From an uncultured Latescibacterota bacterium (lineage in GTDB: Bacteria > Latescibacterota > UBA2968): a stretch of 64,000 nt of DNA. This document shows positions 60,718 to 64,000 of the stretch, piece by piece (the stretch's first letter is position 1; every line of letters begins with the position of its first letter). The translations under genes were made by a program, and so were the position numbers. The notes under the pieces are model-generated. The model had not been told where the DNA came from. It made no database searches and saw only the letters and a program-made list of their open reading frames with translations. The DNA lies in contig OY282377.1 of assembly GCA_958295785.1 (NCBI GenBank), forward strand, positions 3,006,385 through 3,070,384, written 5' to 3'.

Positions 60718-62055
60718 ATGCCAAATATCATCATCATCACCACGCACGACACGGGGCGGCATTTTGGGTGTTATGGCGTCGAGACTGTGCATACGCCGGC
60801 CATTGACGCCATTGCTGAGGATGGATTTAAATTCACGCGCTATTTCACCACGAGCCCGGTGTGTAGCCCCAGCCGAGGGGCCATGCTCACGGGACGCTAT
60901 CCGCAGAGCAATGGGCTGATTGGCCTGACGCATTCGCCGTGGAATTGGCGTTTTAACGAAGGCGAGCGCCATCTCTCGCACATCTTGCGCGACGCGGGCT
61001 ATCACACGGCCCTTTTTGGCTTGCAACACGAAGCGTCCAACCTCGACGATCTGGGGTTTGATGTTGCGTATGCACAGCGCGGTGAAACCGGTGGTCGCGC
61101 AACCGCCCCCATGGTGGCCCGCGCTTTGGCCGATTTTCTCGGCACAGACGCAGCAGGCAAAGCCCCGTTTTACGCGCAGGTCGGCTTTTTTGAAACCCAT
61201 CGCCCGCACGCTTTTGGCGATGTCGAACCCGACGACAGCAAGGGCGTTTGCGTGCCGCCCTATCTCGTTGACGACGAAACCGCCCGCCGGGAACTCGCCC
61301 TGCAACAAGGCGCGATTCGCCGGGTTGACGACGCAGTGCGGATCATCACAGACGCGCTCGCGGAAAGCGGCTTGGAGGACGATACCGTGCTCGTTTTCAC
61401 GGTCGATCACGGCATTGAATTTCCCCGCGCCAAATTTTTTTGCTACGACCCGGGCATCGGCATTGCCCTGCTGATGCGCTGGCCCGGCGGCGGTGTTTGC
61501 GGGGGCATAACCTGCGACCACCTGCTCAGTAACGTCGATTTTTTGCCCACGTTGATGGCTCTCATCGGCCAACCCGTGCCCGGCAATGTCGAGGGCATCG
61601 GCTTTGCCCAAGTGTTCGCAAATCCCGATGCACCCCCGGTGAGGGACGCGGTCTTTTCCATTTTTTATGGCAGCGACAGCCGCAGCATTCGCACGGACCG
61701 CTACAAGTTCATTCGCAACTTTAGCCCGCGCCGCATGATAGACGCACCGATCAACATGACAATTTTTTCCGGGGCGATAATATACGATTTTCTCGGTCGC
61801 CGCATGATAGACACACCGATCAACGCGACAAACCCACCCAAGCCGCACCTCAAACAGCCCGTAGCGCAACTCTACGATTTGGAAAACGACCCCAATGAGT
61901 TTGACGATGTTGCGCGCAATCCCGAATACCGGGAGATTTACAACACCTTGAGCCAACGCCTTTGGCAGTGGATGGAAGACGTGAACGACCCCACGCTCAA
62001 AAGCCCGATTCCCACGCCGTATTATTGGGAAGCCATGGCGGATTATCGTCTATAG
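60718..62055 (+). CDS. sulfatase
   Basis: 445 residues from the ATG at 60718 (GGAG, 6 bases). The formylglycine motif is SPVCSPSRGAMLTGR with Cys49 (C-x-P-S-R), matched by N-terminal NIIIITTHDTGRHFGCYG (metal Asp region) and the later FVTVDHGIEFPRAKF-type sequence (VFTVDHGIEFPRAKFF). A formylglycine-generating enzyme must act elsewhere. There is a 23-codon direct duplication at 61729-61866 in the C-terminal part. It is cytoplasmic by sequence (no signal peptide), so it desulfates an imported substrate. The Gfo/Idh/MocA gene follows after 12 bases. Confidence 0.9.
   Translation: MPNIIIITTHDTGRHFGCYGVETVHTPAIDAIAEDGFKFTRYFTTSPVCSPSRGAMLTGRYPQSNGLIGLTHSPWNWRFNEGERHLSHILRDAGYHTALFGLQHEASNLDDLGFDVAYAQRGETGGRATAPMVARALADFLGTDAAGKAPFYAQVGFFETHRPHAFGDVEPDDSKGVCVPPYLVDDETARRELALQQGAIRRVDDAVRIITDALAESGLEDDTVLVFTVDHGIEFPRAKFFCYDPGIGIALLMRWPGGGVCGGITCDHLLSNVDFLPTLMALIGQPVPGNVEGIGFAQVFANPDAPPVRDAVFSIFYGSDSRSIRTDRYKFIRNFSPRRMIDAPINMTIFSGAIIYDFLGRRMIDTPINATNPPKPHLKQPVAQLYDLENDPNEFDDVARNPEYREIYNTLSQRLWQWMEDVNDPTLKSPIPTPYYWEAMADYRL
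61729..61866 (+). repeat. 23-codon direct repeat inside the sulfatase gene
   Basis: CGCCGCATGATAGA begins at 61729 and again at 61798, a period of 69 bases. Each copy encodes RRMID-A/T-PIN-M/A-T. The first copy is followed by IFSGAIIYDFLG, which has no counterpart beyond the second. The frame is kept. Confidence 0.85.
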
Positions 62056-62067
62056 AAAGGAAACGCG

Positions 62068-63273
62068 ATGCCCACAGGAAAACCCGTAAATCTCGCCCTC
62101 GTCGGATGCGGCGGCATTGCCGGCGCGCATCTGCGGCGATATGAAGAACTCCTCAACCGCGGCGAAGACCGGTTTCGCATTGTCGCCACAGTGGATAGCG
62201 ATTTCGACCGCGCGACCGCGTGTGCAGATCAGATCAGCGGCAAAACCGGATGGCGCGTGACGCCCTATCGCGCGGTGGAACATTTGCTCAATTCGGAAAC
62301 CGATCTCGACGGCGCGGATATTTGCAGCCCGCACGGCCTCCACCACGTCCTCGCCTGCGAACTGCTCGCGGGCGGCGTGCATATCCTCTGCGAAAAGCCC
62401 ATTGGCGTGACCGTGAAAGCCACGCAAAAAATTATCGCCGCGGCCAAACGCCACAACAGAATCGCCGCCAATGCCGAACAGTGCCGCCGCAGCATTGGGC
62501 AGCGCACCATTTACTGGGCGTTTCACAGTGGCCTGCTCGGCGATCCCCGGTTGTGGTACGCCATCAAATCGGGCTGGCAAGACCCGTCTGATCATCCCGA
62601 CTGGCACTGGCGCGTGGATCGCAAACTCGGGGGGTGCGGGATGGTGATGGACAGCGGCGCGCATTGGGTAGATACCATGCGCTATTGGTTTGGGGAGATC
62701 GACAGCGTGTACGCCCGGGTTGAGCAACTCGAAGCACGCCCGCACCAAAAAGATGACCGCCTGGTGAGAGACGCCCGCGAGGATTTTTGGACGAGCATTT
62801 TCAATTTTGCAAACGGCGTGATCGGCACCTGGTCGTGGACGATCAGCGCGCCCGGCAAGGGCTTTACCCAACTCACGCTCACCGGGAGCAAGGGCAGCCT
62901 TGTCGATAGCGACATTTTCCACCCGGCGGCCTCGCAGGCGCGCGGCGAATGCCAGTTGATCGACGGGACGACCTACGGCATGCCCCAACTGCAAGACATG
63001 TTTCTCGGTACCCTCAGCCCACGCGAAAAGGATCGCCTCTTTCCCTTTGGCGTCACCGATGGCATGGCTATCGAATTGTGGGATTTTATCGACGCCCTGA
63101 GCATTGGGCGCGATGTTGAAATCGACGCGACAGAGGGCCTCAAGAGCAAAGCCGTGAGCGAGGCGATCTACGAATCCGGCAAGAGCGGACAAGTCGTCAA
63201 AGTGGCCGACGTGATCTCGGGAAAGGTCAATGCCTACCAGCGCGATGTGGATCAGATGTGGGGATTGGATTGA
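62068..63273 (+). CDS. Gfo/Idh/MocA family oxidoreductase
   Basis: 401 residues: LALVGCGGIAGAHLRRYEEL (Rossmann GxGxxG), VHILCEKPIGVTVKATQKII (E-K-P), then GGCGMVMDSGAHWVDTMRYW and GTWSWTISAPGKGFTQLTLT. The sulfatase lies 12 bases upstream, so the two probably form an operon: desulfation followed by oxidation of the same sugar. Longer than the minimal 340 residues because of a C-terminal extension. Confidence 0.9.
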   Translation: MPTGKPVNLALVGCGGIAGAHLRRYEELLNRGEDRFRIVATVDSDFDRATACADQISGKTGWRVTPYRAVEHLLNSETDLDGADICSPHGLHHVLACELLAGGVHILCEKPIGVTVKATQKIIAAAKRHNRIAANAEQCRRSIGQRTIYWAFHSGLLGDPRLWYAIKSGWQDPSDHPDWHWRVDRKLGGCGMVMDSGAHWVDTMRYWFGEIDSVYARVEQLEARPHQKDDRLVRDAREDFWTSIFNFANGVIGTWSWTISAPGKGFTQLTLTGSKGSLVDSDIFHPAASQARGECQLIDGTTYGMPQLQDMFLGTLSPREKDRLFPFGVTDGMAIELWDFIDALSIGRDVEIDATEGLKSKAVSEAIYESGKSGQVVKVADVISGKVNAYQRDVDQMWGLD

Positions 63274-63968
63274 GCGGATGAAAAATTCAAGTGAAAGAGG
63301 TGAAAAGCAGTGGTCAGTGGTCAGTGGTCAACACTCATCAGTCCGCCCGGCCCCATCAACCGTAGGGACAGGCCCCCGTGCCTGTCCTCCCACCTAGCGA
63401 CGAGGTGCAACCGGGACAGGCCACCAACCCCTAAAGCGGATCAGGATTTGCAGGATTGAAAGATTTTCAGGATGCAAGGTAATCGTAGGGGCGACGCCCC
63501 CGTGCTCGCCCAAAGATACAAGGCGGAGTATCCACGAAGGGCGCGAAGGGACACGAAGGGTCAAGAAGAACACGGGCATAGTAATACCAAATTGAATATC
63601 TGTTGTCCTTATGTGATGCGCTATGTTGCCAGCAAATGATTCCCTTGACCTTACGCAGTCATTCAGAGAAGCCATTGCAACAAGGCCATCCCAAAAGACC
63701 ATCAGACAAAGCCATCACGCACAGCGCGCAAGGCCATCTCGCAACCCACATCCATTTTGCAACCCACCTTGCAGGCCAGCGCATGTCGTGCTGTTACAAA
63801 AGTGCTTTGCGCTGTGCCAGCCCCTCGGCGTTTGAGAGCGGCATTTTTTGCTTCCTTTTTTTGCTGTTAAAAAAAAGTCGGTCGCCGCACGCCGTAGGCA
63901 CAGGCGTAGCCAACGCATCGGAGGCAACCCACAAGGAGACAGAACCAAACGCTTGAGACAAGCAACGC
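63274..63968. other. repeat-filled gap at the right edge
   Basis: It holds CAGTGGTCAGTGGTCAG iterations (63308-63330), palindromes at about 63362-63390 and 63485-63511, the 185-bp repeat (63583-63760) and a GTAGGCACAGGCGTAGCC copy (63888-63915). No complete gene is visible. Confidence 0.65.
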
Positions 63969-64000
63969 ATGATCTCTACGGAACGTCTGTTCCCCATTCC
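63969..64000 (+). CDS. possible start of a gene leaving the window
   Basis: ATG at 63969 opens MISTERLFPI to the edge. There is only a weak ribosome-binding site. Too little sequence remains to name the product. Confidence 0.2.
   Translation, partial: MISTERLFPI

Overview
The window looks like a chromosomal contig from an uncultured Gram-negative bacterium of the Latescibacterota/Poribacteria type. This is an inference from gene content: many Gfo/Idh/MocA oxidoreductases, sugar-phosphate-isomerase-like TIM barrels, amidohydrolases, a sulfatase, a phytanoyl-CoA dioxygenase-like protein and a DUF6785 membrane protein, plus a TonB receptor that implies an outer membrane. No rRNA or marker gene here fixes the phylum. 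Gaps between genes are filled with dispersed palindromic repeats, about 18 copies of one family.

Layout. 1-5.5 kb: a minus-strand TonB-receptor/lipoprotein/DUF6785 operon. 5.8-10 kb: housekeeping genes (LON-substrate-binding-domain protein, LysR regulator, accD, aroQ, NadD-like adenylyltransferase). 10-30.5 kb: carbohydrate and small-molecule catabolism (sugar isomerases, Gfo/Idh/MocA dehydrogenases, threonine aldolase, PAC2 protein, an orphan solute-binding lipoprotein, two amidohydrolases, a sialate-O-acetylesterase-like protein) and a 951-residue GLUG/FN3/Ig/dockerin surface protein with a 17-base poly-C tract just upstream of its start. 30.6-33.0 kb: a tRNA-like relic, an IS4-type transposase remnant, a catalytically complete TnpB and, 18 bases after its stop codon, an 11-repeat CRISPR array with no cas genes in the window. 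33.1-44.4 kb: nagA, SDRs, DUF3500, a nucleotidyltransferase, hydrolases, sthA and a phytanoyl-CoA dioxygenase-like gene. 44.4-52.4 kb: a defence island, all on the minus strand, with a decayed VapBC pair, DUF5615 plus a triple-DUF433 protein, an MjaI-type restriction-modification pair, and an AAA ATPase plus TOPRIM/DUF4435-like pair whose effector gene is broken by two nested copies of one 1092-bp insertion sequence. 52.4-64 kb: uvrB, sulfotransferase, cytochrome P450, MpaB-like oxygenase, amidohydrolase, sugar isomerase, HNH endonuclease, sulfatase and another Gfo/Idh/MocA gene.

How the genes fit together. The catabolic genes suggest uptake and stepwise oxidation, isomerisation, desulfation and deacetylation of complex sugars. 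The defence island shows repeated gain and decay of anti-phage and toxin-antitoxin modules. The most unusual locus is the TnpB-CRISPR junction. It is either a TnpB that has become associated with a repeat-spacer array, in the manner of type V-U effectors, or an IS200/IS605 element inserted in the leader of an orphan array. Start codons were moved to internal ATG/GTG codons wherever a ribosome-binding site or family alignment supported that.
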